Positions 1 through 6,041 of a DNA stretch of 15,758 nt are shown here, in pieces. Under the pieces are notes generated by a model. It made no database searches. It had not been told where the DNA came from and saw nothing but the letters and a program-made list of their open reading frames with translations. Origin of the DNA: an uncultured Eubacteriales bacterium. Its GTDB lineage: Bacteria; Bacillota; Clostridia; Oscillospirales; Oscillospiraceae. The number at the start of each line of letters is the position of its first letter. The stretch's first letter is position 1. The stretch spans positions 1 through 15,758 of the forward strand of contig USQL01000053.1 in the NCBI GenBank assembly GCA_900556935.1, given 5' to 3'. The position numbers and the translations under genes were made by a program.

Positions 1-2
1 CC

Positions 3-161
3 GTTAAGCTTGCCGCAAAGGGCTATGGGGTGACCATTTTTGAATGGCAGGATAAAATCGGCGGCATTCTGCAATACGGTATTCCGGAATTCCGTCTACC
101 CAAAAGCCTGCTGGAGCGGTACCGGAAGCAGCTGGAGGCCATGCGCCATGACCATTTCTAA
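3..161 (+). pseudogene. Truncated GltD-like FAD/NAD(P) oxidoreductase, 5' end outside window
   Basis: Frame 3 reads in from the window edge and encodes about 52 residues ending at TAA 159-161. It contains VTIFE, then GG-L-YGIPEFRLPK, then LERYRKQLEAM. This is the start of the Rossmann fold of the glutamate synthase small subunit/GltD oxidoreductase family, which transfers electrons from NAD(P)H via FAD. In that family the chain continues after the LEA segment with a Gly-Val and several hundred more residues. Here the similarity stops at about position 143 and the frame ends five codons later (RHDHF). The next frame, running to about 258, shows no family-like sequence either, so a simple frameshift does not explain it; rearrangement or deletion is more likely. 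The upstream part is not visible, so a gene remnant and a fusion cannot be told apart. Confidence 0.6.
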
Positions 162-247
162 TGCGAGCGATCCCGTTGGCCTCTACTACGGGTTCGGATT
201 TTTTGTCCGGTGCGGTGAGGCAAAGCGTGGGTTGATGCAAATACCTC

Positions 248-276
248 TTGACAAATAATACTATGTAATGTATAGT
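248..276 (+). promoter_or_regulatory. Near-consensus sigma-A promoter of the PadR operon
   Basis: A perfect -35 box TTGACA (248-253), a 17-nt spacer and -10 TATAGT (271-276) lie just upstream of the PadR gene. The start region has AAAGGAGG about 8 nt before the ATG at 299. This is the strongest promoter match in the window, which fits an operon needing an active repressor to keep it off. Between 162 and 247 I see no gene or recognisable element. Confidence 0.85.
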
Positions 277-277
277 A
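259..277. promoter_or_regulatory. Putative PadR operator dyad
   Basis: TACTAT (259-264) and ATAGTA (272-277) form a perfect 6+6 inverted repeat around a 7-nt centre. The dyad covers most of the promoter spacer and the -10 box. PadR-family repressors typically bind AT-rich dyads over their own promoter, so this is a natural autoregulatory site. The dyad is seen directly; the binding is inferred. Confidence 0.6.
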
Positions 278-298
278 CTACTCGAAAGGAGGTATTCC

Positions 299-619
299 AT
301 GGACATTCAGTTAAAGCGGGGGCTGCTGGACGTGTGTGTGTTGGCGGCGATTCAGTATGAAGATGGCTATGGCTACCAGATTATCAAGGATATTCACCCC
401 TATGTGGAGATTTCGGAGTCCACGCTCTATCCTATATTGCGGCGGATGGAAAATGCGGGGCTTCTGACGGTGCGGACCGCGGAGCACAACGGGCGGCTGC
501 GGAAGTATTATCACATCACCCAGGCGGGGCTGGACCGGCTGGAGGCGTTTCGGCAGGAATGGCAGGAAATAATGGCAATTTACAATTTTGTGGTACGGGA
601 GGAAACAGGCCATGAATGA
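299..619 (+). CDS. PadR-family transcriptional regulator
   Basis: This 106-residue protein has the usual size of a minimal PadR/subfamily-1 regulator. Residues 1-80 form a winged helix: LKRGLLDVCVLAAI (helix 1), YGYQIIKDI (helix 2), SESTLYPILRRMENAGLL (recognition helix) and a wing with RLRKYYHIT. The C-terminal helix (about 82-100, LDRLEAFRQEW) is the dimerisation helix. PadR proteins are normally ligand- or stress-responsive repressors of adjacent membrane or transport genes. The gene follows its own promoter and dyad and has a strong AAAGGAGG site. Its last 8 nt overlap the next ORF, and PadR genes very often precede HAAS/DUF1700-type proteins, as here. The ligand is unknown. Confidence 0.93.
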   Translation: MDIQLKRGLLDVCVLAAIQYEDGYGYQIIKDIHPYVEISESTLYPILRRMENAGLLTVRTAEHNGRLRKYYHITQAGLDRLEAFRQEWQEIMAIYNFVVREETGHE

Positions 620-758
620 GGGATTGTATCGGAATTATGATTTGTGGCTGCGGCTTTCCATGGAAACCGCGCTGCGGCAGCCTTGGCAGGAGGAGGCCAT
701 TCGGGAGCCTCAGCAGCCGAAGAAGAAAAAGAGAACGCTTAGGAGGAACGGAAGATGA
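612..758 (+). CDS. Small basic protein, 48 aa, unrecognised
   Basis: An ATG at 612 opens a 48-codon frame that overlaps the PadR stop by 8 nt and ends at TGA 756-758, overlapping the next start (ATGA). It has its own GGAGG 9 nt upstream and carries the Shine-Dalgarno site of the following gene near its 3' end. The N-terminal half is amphipathic (MNEGLYRNYDLWLRL...), followed by EEAIREPQQP and a basic tail with KKKK and two RR pairs. There is no transmembrane segment or cysteine. I do not recognise a family. The gapless fit between two real genes and the ribosome-binding site argue that it is translated. It could be a small partner of the PadR/DUF4097 module, or simply a coupling leader peptide. 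Confidence 0.7.
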   Translation: MNEGLYRNYDLWLRLSMETALRQPWQEEAIREPQQPKKKKRTLRRNGR

Positions 759-1771
759 CCAAGCAGGAGTTTTTGGACAAGCTGGAAGCGGGGCTTGCGG
801 GCACCAATGAGGAAGAACAGGTCCTGGAATTTTACCGGGAGATGATTGCCGACCGGGTGGAGGACGGCATGTCCGAGGAGGAGGCTGTGGCCCAGGTGGG
901 GACCGTGGAGGAGATTCTGGCAAGCTGTGTCCAGAGCGTTACGGTGGTGCACCGGCAGAACACGGAGCAAACCGGTGAAATCCGCCGGGTGGTGATTCGG
1001 GAGCGGGAATTTGACATTCAGATTCTCCCCACGGAGGAGCCCCGTTATCGCCTGGAGGGGCAGGACCGGTATCACGAGGTGAGTCTGGAAAACGGCACCC
1101 TGCGGATTCTTCGGAACAAGGAGCCCCTGCCCCGGCGGCTGTTCTCCAGCCAATCGGGGGAGATGACCCTGTATCTGCCCCGGGGGTGCTATGAAAGCCT
1201 GGACATCACCACCGCCAGCGGCAATATGGAAATTCAGCAGGACTTTGCCTCCGTCCGGGTTTCCGGTGCCAGCAGTGATATTACCCTCTCCGGCACCTTC
1301 GGCGGCAGGGTGGACATCCAGACCGCCAGCGGCGATGTGGAGCTAAACGGCGTTTTCGGGGACACCCTGCAGGTGCAGACCGCCAGCGGCGACGTAGCCC
1401 TCCATAATATCCTGGCGGACACTCTGGAAATCCACTGCGCCAGCGGCGATTTGGATTTGAACCGGGTCTGTGGGCAGACCCTGGTGCTGGAGAGCAAGAG
1501 CGGAGACATGGACCTGGTGGACACCCTGTCCAAAGGTGGCTTCCGCTGCAAGACGGTCAGCGGCGATATGGAGCTGCGGCGGGTGGACGGGCCGGATATG
1601 GACCTGGAAACCGTCAGCGGCGATATTTCCGGCTTCTTGCTCCACGGCAAGCATTTCACCACCCGCACGGTTTCCGGCGACTTCGCCCTGTGCGGTGGCA
1701 CTCCCGAGGGGACTTGCCGGATTGTGACGGTCTCCGGGGATGTGCGGCTGGGGCTTGCGGAAGAACAGTAA
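755..1771 (+). CDS. HAAS/DUF1700-like and DUF4097 beta-repeat protein
   Basis: The 338-residue product starts with a HAAS/DUF1700-like helical domain (1-63: MTKQEFLDKLEAGL, then a FYREMIADRVEDGMSEEEAVAQ segment). This domain commonly accompanies PadR regulators. Residues about 75-135 are a linker strand domain. From about 140 to 335 ten short repeats follow a T[AV]SGD-hydrophobic-x-L pattern (SG at about 155, 192, 211, 230, 249, 269, 288, 307 and 327, with a variant SSD at 173). This is the DUF4097 putative-adhesin fold, predicted to be a right-handed beta solenoid. HAAS proteins usually have membrane helices between the two parts; I see none and no signal peptide, so the product looks cytosolic. 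AGGAGG lies 8 nt before the ATG. Its molecular role is unknown; PadR/HAAS modules are often linked to envelope-stress or antimicrobial-peptide responses in other Firmicutes (inference). Confidence 0.85.
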   Translation: MTKQEFLDKLEAGLAGTNEEEQVLEFYREMIADRVEDGMSEEEAVAQVGTVEEILASCVQSVTVVHRQNTEQTGEIRRVVIREREFDIQILPTEEPRYRLEGQDRYHEVSLENGTLRILRNKEPLPRRLFSSQSGEMTLYLPRGCYESLDITTASGNMEIQQDFASVRVSGASSDITLSGTFGGRVDIQTASGDVELNGVFGDTLQVQTASGDVALHNILADTLEIHCASGDLDLNRVCGQTLVLESKSGDMDLVDTLSKGGFRCKTVSGDMELRRVDGPDMDLETVSGDISGFLLHGKHFTTRTVSGDFALCGGTPEGTCRIVTVSGDVRLGLAEEQ

Positions 1772-1861
1772 AGACGGGGCAAAGGCCCGATTGTAAAGTT
1801 CTCACCGGAAATTTTACACAATCTTTACTCTAAAACGATATCCTCCTTTACTTGGGCAGAC

Positions 1862-1867
1862 TATAGT
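1862..1867 (+). promoter_or_regulatory. Weak candidate -10 box for the HAD gene
   Basis: TATAGT lies 40 nt before the HAD start but has no convincing -35 box 16-18 nt upstream. The 1772-1906 gap also holds three TTTAC-type tracts (1813, 1824, 1847), the first within TTTACACAATCTTTAC. That tract resembles the reverse complement of the CTGTGnAAA sites found upstream of the minus-strand transporter genes. A weak GC hairpin near 1774-1790 may end the upstream operon. Confidence 0.3.
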
Positions 1868-1906
1868 AAAAACGTAAAAAGAGTGTATCAAGGAGGAAAA
1901 AGAAAA

Positions 1907-2692
1907 ATGAAGATTGATTTTAATGCCAAGAAGGGCTTTATCTGTGATATGGACGGTGTGCTGTATCACGGCAACCGGATTCTGCCGGGGGCCGCAGAGT
2001 TTGTGCGGTGGCTCCAGGAGAATCAGAAGGAATATCTGTTTCTGACCAACAACAGCGGCATGACCCCCAAGGAGCTGCAGCAGAAGCTGGCACGGATGGG
2101 GCTGGACGTGCCGGAGGAGCATTTTTATACCAGCGCCCTGGCCACAGCCGCCTTTTTGAAGGCCCAGGCCCCGGGCTGCTCGGCCTTTGTGATTGGGGAA
2201 GCGGGGCTTCTCAACGCCCTGTATGACGCGGGCATCACCATGAACGATGTCAACCCCGAGTATGTGGTTATCGGCGAGGGCCGGACCTACTCGCTGGACA
2301 CCCTGACCCGGGCTGTCAACCTGGTGCTGGGGGGTGCCAAGCTCATCGGAGCCAATTCCGATGTGTCCGGCAACATTGAAAAGGGCATCGCCCCCGCCTG
2401 CCGGGCGCTCATCGCCCCGGTGGAAATGGCCACGGGGAAGCAGGCCTATTTCTGCGGTAAGCCCAATCCCCTGATGATGCGCACCGGCCTGCGGCTGCTG
2501 GGCTGCCACTCCGAGGAGGCGGTGGTCATCGGTGACCGGATGGATACGGACATCATCGCCGGTACGGAAAGCGGCATCGATACGGTGCTGGTTCTCTCCG
2601 GTGTCTCCGACCGGGAGACCCCCAAGACCTTCGCCTACCAGCCCACGGTGATTCTCGACGGCGTAGGCGACATCTGCAAGGGGCAGGCGTAA
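1907..2692 (+). CDS. HAD-IIA family hydrolase (NagD/phosphoglycolate phosphatase-like)
   Basis: This 261-residue cytosolic phosphatase carries all four HAD motifs. Motif I is DMDGVLY with nucleophile Asp14 and general acid Asp16. Motif II is LTNNS with Thr47. Motif III Lys185 lies in GKPNP. Motif IV is GDRMDTDI with Asp210 and Asp215. The C2-type cap lies between motifs II and III (about 60-180), as in the NagD/PGP/4-nitrophenylphosphatase subfamily IIA, and the length is typical. Family members dephosphorylate small sugar or nucleotide phosphates, often as metabolite repair; the substrate cannot be read from the sequence. I chose the ATG at 1907 over an in-frame one at 1883 because AAGGAGG (1890-1896) lies 10 nt before it. 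It is monocistronic and ends at the palindromic repeat. Confidence 0.92.
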   Translation: MKIDFNAKKGFICDMDGVLYHGNRILPGAAEFVRWLQENQKEYLFLTNNSGMTPKELQQKLARMGLDVPEEHFYTSALATAAFLKAQAPGCSAFVIGEAGLLNALYDAGITMNDVNPEYVVIGEGRTYSLDTLTRAVNLVLGGAKLIGANSDVSGNIEKGIAPACRALIAPVEMATGKQAYFCGKPNPLMMRTGLRLLGCHSEEAVVIGDRMDTDIIAGTESGIDTVLVLSGVSDRETPKTFAYQPTVILDGVGDICKGQA

Positions 2693-2711
2693 AACAGAAA
2701 AATAGTACAAA

Positions 2712-2812
2712 GTAGGGGCGGCTACCATGTCGCCCGCAACCAGACGGGCCTGAGCGTTTCATTTCTGACGCTCAGGCCCGCCGGTTTGCGGGCAGCTGAT
2801 AGCTGCCCCTAC
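2712..2812. repeat. Palindromic dispersed repeat, family A copy 1
   Basis: A roughly 101-bp imperfect palindrome begins GTAGGGGCGGCTACC and ends with the matching GGGGCAGCTATC in reverse complement. Both arms then share GCCCGCAA, CGGGCCTGAGCG and a short loop near 2758-2764. The right arm holds a nested perfect hairpin, GGGCAGCT-ATC-AGCTGCCC when read on the minus strand. A second copy in opposite orientation lies at 12813-12911. No ORF is present. It looks like a small MITE/REP-type element lodged between convergent genes. Confidence 0.85.
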
Positions 2813-2823
2813 ATTTTTTTTTT
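2712..2823 (+). terminator. Terminator of the HAD gene formed by the family A repeat
   Basis: The long hairpin of the repeat is followed on the plus strand by an uninterrupted run of ten T (2814-2823), a strong intrinsic terminator for transcripts leaving the HAD gene. In the other direction the T-run is poor (TTTGTACTATTTTT), so the permease transcript may end less efficiently here. Confidence 0.7.
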
Positions 2824-2841
2824 GATTTTGACTTTGCGGCG

Positions 2842-4752
2842 TTACCGCACCGCCTGCTTTGCCTGTTCCGTGTGCCGGAACTTGTTCAGGAAGCGCTCTC
2901 TGCGCTTTCTGCGGCGGTCCTTGATTTCCAGGCGCTCGCCCAGGTCCCGGCTGCCCACGCCGTACACCAGGTACAGAATCAGCCCGGACACCACCATGAT
3001 AAACACGGTGCTGGCGCAGCGGCGGCCGGAGGCGTTGATGTTATAGCCGTACATGCCCTCCTCGGCGCACATGCTCTGAATGACCATGGCGTAGGTGGTG
3101 CCGTAGGAGCTGGCGAAGGTGGCGGACATATCGTACTCCGTAAACAGGGCGTTAAAGTTCAGGGCGAATACGGCCAGAACGCTGGACATGATAATGGGCA
3201 GCTTGACCTTCAGGAAGGTACGCACCTGACTGGAGCCCAGGTTCCGGGCGGCATCCTCCAGCTCCTCGTCGATGGCGTAGAAGCTGGCCTTGATCATCCG
3301 CAGGGAGAAGGGCAGCTTGGTCACGATGTAGGCCATGACAATCAGGAGCCGGACGTTCTGGGCGTAGTACAGGTTGTTGCCGCCCACATAGAAGATGCTT
3401 TCGGAATTGAAGAAGGTCCGGTAGGAGTAGCAGATGAGGATGGTGGGCAGCAGCCAGGGGAACAGCAGGGTGTATTCCAGCACCTTGCCGCTGGCCTTTT
3501 TGCGGTTTTTGAAGATGTAGTTGCAGGCCACCACCACGATGATGCAGGCCAGGGCCGCGGCGATGATGGACATGACAAAGCTCAGCTTGATGCCGCTCAA
3601 AGTCGCCTCGTTGGAGAACAGGCCGGAAATGGCATCCTTGCGCAGCTTGTAGGTGCCCCGGTTGGTCAGGTACTCGTAGTCCCGGGAGCCGAAAAAGTTC
3701 AGCATGCTCCAGGAGGTCAGGTCCAGGGTTTTCAGGCGGATGGCCTTATAGGTCTGGAAGGAGAACAGGACAATCATGACAACGGGGGTCATGTAGATGA
3801 TGAAGAGCACGTAGGCGTAGATATGGGCAAGGACGTTGCCAATCTTGCTGTTGATCTTCTGCTTAACAAGTTTCGCCTTGGTCTTGGAGACGGACAGGTA
3901 GTGGCCCTTGGATTCGTAGGCCGTCAGCACCGTCAAAAGCACAATGGTGAAGATGGCCAGCATCACGGACAGCAGCGCCGCTCGGGCCTGGGGGAAGGCC
4001 TCGTCCGCGGTGGAGGAGCCGGCCAGACGGACAATCTCCGGGTTAATGGAGTCGTAGCCCAGAAGGGTGGGGGCGGACATGGCGCACAGACCGGTGATAA
4101 AGGTCATGACCGTCAGAGAGAAGATGGTGGGAACCAGGGTGGGGAAGACCACCTTAAAGAGCACCTTAAAGGGGCCCGCGCCCATGTTCCGGGCGGCTTC
4201 CACCGTATTGTAGTCGATGCCCCGGATGGCGTTCCGCAGGAACAGAGCGTGGTTGCTGGTACAGGCGAAGGTCATGGTAAAGAGCACCGCCCGGAAGCCG
4301 GAGAACCAGTTCTTGTTCATATTGGGGAAGATTTTTGCCAGCTGGGAGGTGATGATGCCGTCGCTGTCGTAGAGGAACAGATACCCGGTGACCAGGGCCA
4401 CGCCGGAGTAAATCATGGTGGTCATGTAGCCAAGCCTTAGAATCTTGGCACCCTTGATGTCAAAGTACTCCGTCAGCAGGACGATGGAGATGCCCACGAT
4501 GTTCACGGTAATGACCAGGCACACCGCAAGCTTCAGGGAGTTCAGCACATACCGGCCCATGCTTCCGGCGAAGAAGAACTTGATGACGGCCCAGGGGGCT
4601 TTGGTCCCGTCGGGCTTGACGGTTGTGAAGATGCTGGCCAGGGTATTGAAGCAGGGAATCAGCATAAAGCCCAGGAACAGGTACAGATACAGCGCAAAGC
4701 CGATAAACTTTGGAATGCTCCGTTTGTCCAGGCGGATGGGGGCCTTTTTCAT
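2842..4752 (-). CDS. ABC importer permease, fused double domain (FbpB-like)
   Basis: The 636-residue product contains two BPD_transp_1 modules in tandem. The first occupies about residues 15-280 and the second about 305-605, each with about six membrane helices. Each has the cytoplasmic EAA loop that docks on the ATPase: AARNMGAGPFKVLFKVVFP near 186 and AARNLGSSQVRTFLKVKLP near 501. The C-terminus (605-636) is strongly basic and cytosolic. A fused permease is typical of Fe(III) (Fbp) and some polyamine, thiamine or phosphonate-type importers. The ATG at 4752 overlaps the ATPase stop as ATGA, with AGGAGG at 4763-4768, so the genes are translationally coupled. The order binding protein, ATPase, double permease matches fbpACB-type content, but the substrate is not determined. 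Confidence 0.92.
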   Translation of the reverse strand: MKKAPIRLDKRSIPKFIGFALYLYLFLGFMLIPCFNTLASIFTTVKPDGTKAPWAVIKFFFAGSMGRYVLNSLKLAVCLVITVNIVGISIVLLTEYFDIKGAKILRLGYMTTMIYSGVALVTGYLFLYDSDGIITSQLAKIFPNMNKNWFSGFRAVLFTMTFACTSNHALFLRNAIRGIDYNTVEAARNMGAGPFKVLFKVVFPTLVPTIFSLTVMTFITGLCAMSAPTLLGYDSINPEIVRLAGSSTADEAFPQARAALLSVMLAIFTIVLLTVLTAYESKGHYLSVSKTKAKLVKQKINSKIGNVLAHIYAYVLFIIYMTPVVMIVLFSFQTYKAIRLKTLDLTSWSMLNFFGSRDYEYLTNRGTYKLRKDAISGLFSNEATLSGIKLSFVMSIIAAALACIIVVVACNYIFKNRKKASGKVLEYTLLFPWLLPTILICYSYRTFFNSESIFYVGGNNLYYAQNVRLLIVMAYIVTKLPFSLRMIKASFYAIDEELEDAARNLGSSQVRTFLKVKLPIIMSSVLAVFALNFNALFTEYDMSATFASSYGTTYAMVIQSMCAEEGMYGYNINASGRRCASTVFIMVVSGLILYLVYGVGSRDLGERLEIKDRRRKRRERFLNKFRHTEQAKQAVR

Positions 4753-5780
4753 TGGGCGCTCGCCTCCTGTTCGGGAGGATAGGCCATAATATCCCGGGGG
4801 TTCAGCACGGCCTTGACCCGCTGGCCCGGCTCGTAGATATTGATGCCGTCGTTCTTTTCAATGACCTTGATGGTCTGGCTGCCCAGGTCAATGTAGTACT
4901 TGATGTACAGGCCGTAGTACTCCCGGCTGGTGACGGTACCTTCCAGCACCACGTCTCCGGCCTTGGGCGGGACGTTGACGTGAATACGCTCCAGGCGGAT
5001 GTAGTTGTGCATTTTAGGGTCAGCCCCGAGGACGCGGCTGACCTCGTCGCTGAGGCGGTTGATGTCACCGATGAAATTACAGACAAACTCCGTGGCGGAG
5101 TGATTATAGACCTCGTTGGGGGTTCCAATCTGCTCAATGGAACCTTTGTTGAACACCGCAATTCGATCGGAAAGGGTCAGGGCCTCTTCCTGGTCGTGGG
5201 TGACATAGATGGTGGTGATGCCGAATTCCCGCTGCATCCGCTTTAGCTCGTTCCGCAGCTGCACCCGGAGCTTGGCATCCAGGTTGGAAAGAGGCTCGTC
5301 CATGCAGATAATGGCGGGGCCGGTGACCAGGGCCCGGGCGATGGCCACACGCTGCTGCTGGCCGCCGGAGAGCTGGGAGACGGCTTTTTGAAGCTGCTCG
5401 TCGGAAAGGTCCACCTTTTTGGCGATTTCCCGGACTCTCTTGTCGATTTCCGGCTTTTTCAGCTTCTTGATTTTCAGACCGAAGGCGATGTTGTCGTAGA
5501 CGGTCATGGTGGGGAACAGGGCGTAGCTCTGGAAGACAATGCCGATGTTCCGCTCCTCAATGGGCACATGGGTGATATCCCGGTCCTTGACCCGAATGGT
5601 TCCGGAGACCGGGTCGATAAAGCCGGTAATGGTGCGCAGAGTGGTGGTTTTTCCACAGCCGGAGGGGCCAAGGAAGGTAAAGAACTCTCCTTCCCGCACA
5701 GTGACATTAATACTGTGCAGGGCCTCGAAGGTTCCAAAACGGACTACGATATTGTCCAACTGGATCATTTTTTCATTCAT
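4749..5780 (-). CDS. ABC importer ATP-binding protein (Fbp/Pot type)
   Basis: The 343-residue product has a complete ATPase domain: Walker A GPSGCGKTT at 38-46, Q-loop Gln84 (VFQSYALFP), signature LSGGQ at 137-141, Walker B IICMDE at 157-162 and switch His195. Residues about 240-335 form a TOBE-type regulatory domain, as in FbpC, PotA and MalK-class subunits. It would energise uptake through the adjacent double permease. A longer reading starting at 5873 runs into repeat DNA and has no ribosome-binding site. The ATG at 5780 follows AAGAAAGGG by 9 nt, and a second in-frame ATG four codons in is possible. The gap to the binding-protein gene is 261 bp, large for an operon, and holds repeat family B. 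Confidence 0.94.
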   Translation of the reverse strand: MNEKMIQLDNIVVRFGTFEALHSINVTVREGEFFTFLGPSGCGKTTTLRTITGFIDPVSGTIRVKDRDITHVPIEERNIGIVFQSYALFPTMTVYDNIAFGLKIKKLKKPEIDKRVREIAKKVDLSDEQLQKAVSQLSGGQQQRVAIARALVTGPAIICMDEPLSNLDAKLRVQLRNELKRMQREFGITTIYVTHDQEEALTLSDRIAVFNKGSIEQIGTPNEVYNHSATEFVCNFIGDINRLSDEVSRVLGADPKMHNYIRLERIHVNVPPKAGDVVLEGTVTSREYYGLYIKYYIDLGSQTIKVIEKNDGINIYEPGQRVKAVLNPRDIMAYPPEQEASAQ

Positions 5781-5796
5781 GCGGCGGCACCCTTTC

Positions 5797-5814
5797 TTGA
5801 ATAACCTGTGTAAA
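5797..5814 (-). promoter_or_regulatory. Candidate regulatory motif CTGTGTAAA upstream of the ATPase gene
   Basis: The 14-mer at 5797-5810 matches that at 7449-7462 at 13 of 14 positions and runs into CTGTGTAAA (5806-5814). Similar CTGTGnAAA sites occur at 7414, 7458 and 10092. It sits directly upstream of the ribosome-binding site, so it could also be part of a weak promoter. Function is inferred only from recurrence. Confidence 0.35.
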
Positions 5815-5867
5815 ATTTGATTTGGAATTTTTGCTGAGATAAAGGATTGGGGGCTGCCAAAAGAAGT

Positions 5868-6005
5868 TGTCATTGCGAACCAGTGACCGATGTCACTGGT
5901 GTGGCAATCCCCCGGTCAGGGGGGAAGGCCCCCGGATTTCCTTTTTGAAATGTTTGAAAATCCGGGGGATTCCCACGCCAGTGCGCGCACTGGCTCGGAA
6001 TGACA
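5868..6005. repeat. Palindromic dispersed repeat, family B, with nested hairpins
   Basis: This 138-bp element has inverted ends TGTCATT-G-CGAACCAGTG and, from the other side, TGTCATT-C-CGAGCCAGTG. Both arms continue through CACTGG, GTGG and AATCCCCCGG. Each arm has its own hairpin: CCAGTGAC-CGAT-GTCACTGG on the left and the perfect 16-bp palindrome CCAGTGCGCGCACTGG on the right (5978-5993). An internal stem CCCCCGGATTT/AAATCCGGGGG (about 5929-5968) encloses an AT-rich loop. No ORF is present. The style matches dispersed MITE/REP-like repeats familiar from Oscillospiraceae intergenic regions. It lies between the binding-protein and ATPase genes, where its RNA form could reduce read-through or stabilise the upstream mRNA. 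Confidence 0.8.
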
Positions 6006-6041
6006 CCACTTTTTAACAGCCCCACAATTGGAAAAACGTGT

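Noticed and set aside
4..306. Minus-strand open frame of 100 codons antisense to the GltD remnant and PadR promoter
   Set aside because: It crosses a near-consensus promoter and dyad, has no ribosome-binding site visible, and the GltD-like reading on the plus strand is clear.
2712..2812. CRISPR or riboswitch interpretation of the hairpin-rich intergenic regions
   Set aside because: There is no repeat-spacer periodicity, and the elements lie between convergent genes or downstream of genes and recur elsewhere in the window, which fits dispersed palindromic repeats.
2872..4440. Long plus-strand open frame of 522 codons opposite the permease
   Set aside because: It is rich in Gly, His, Gln and Val with no domain pattern, and lies exactly antisense to a permease with two EAA loops. 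It is a codon-bias shadow of GC-rich coding DNA.
5781..5873. N-terminal extension of the importer ATPase to 5873
   Set aside because: The extra residues come from repeat-flanking intergenic DNA, no ribosome-binding site precedes them, and the ATPase family starts at the ATG chosen at 5780.
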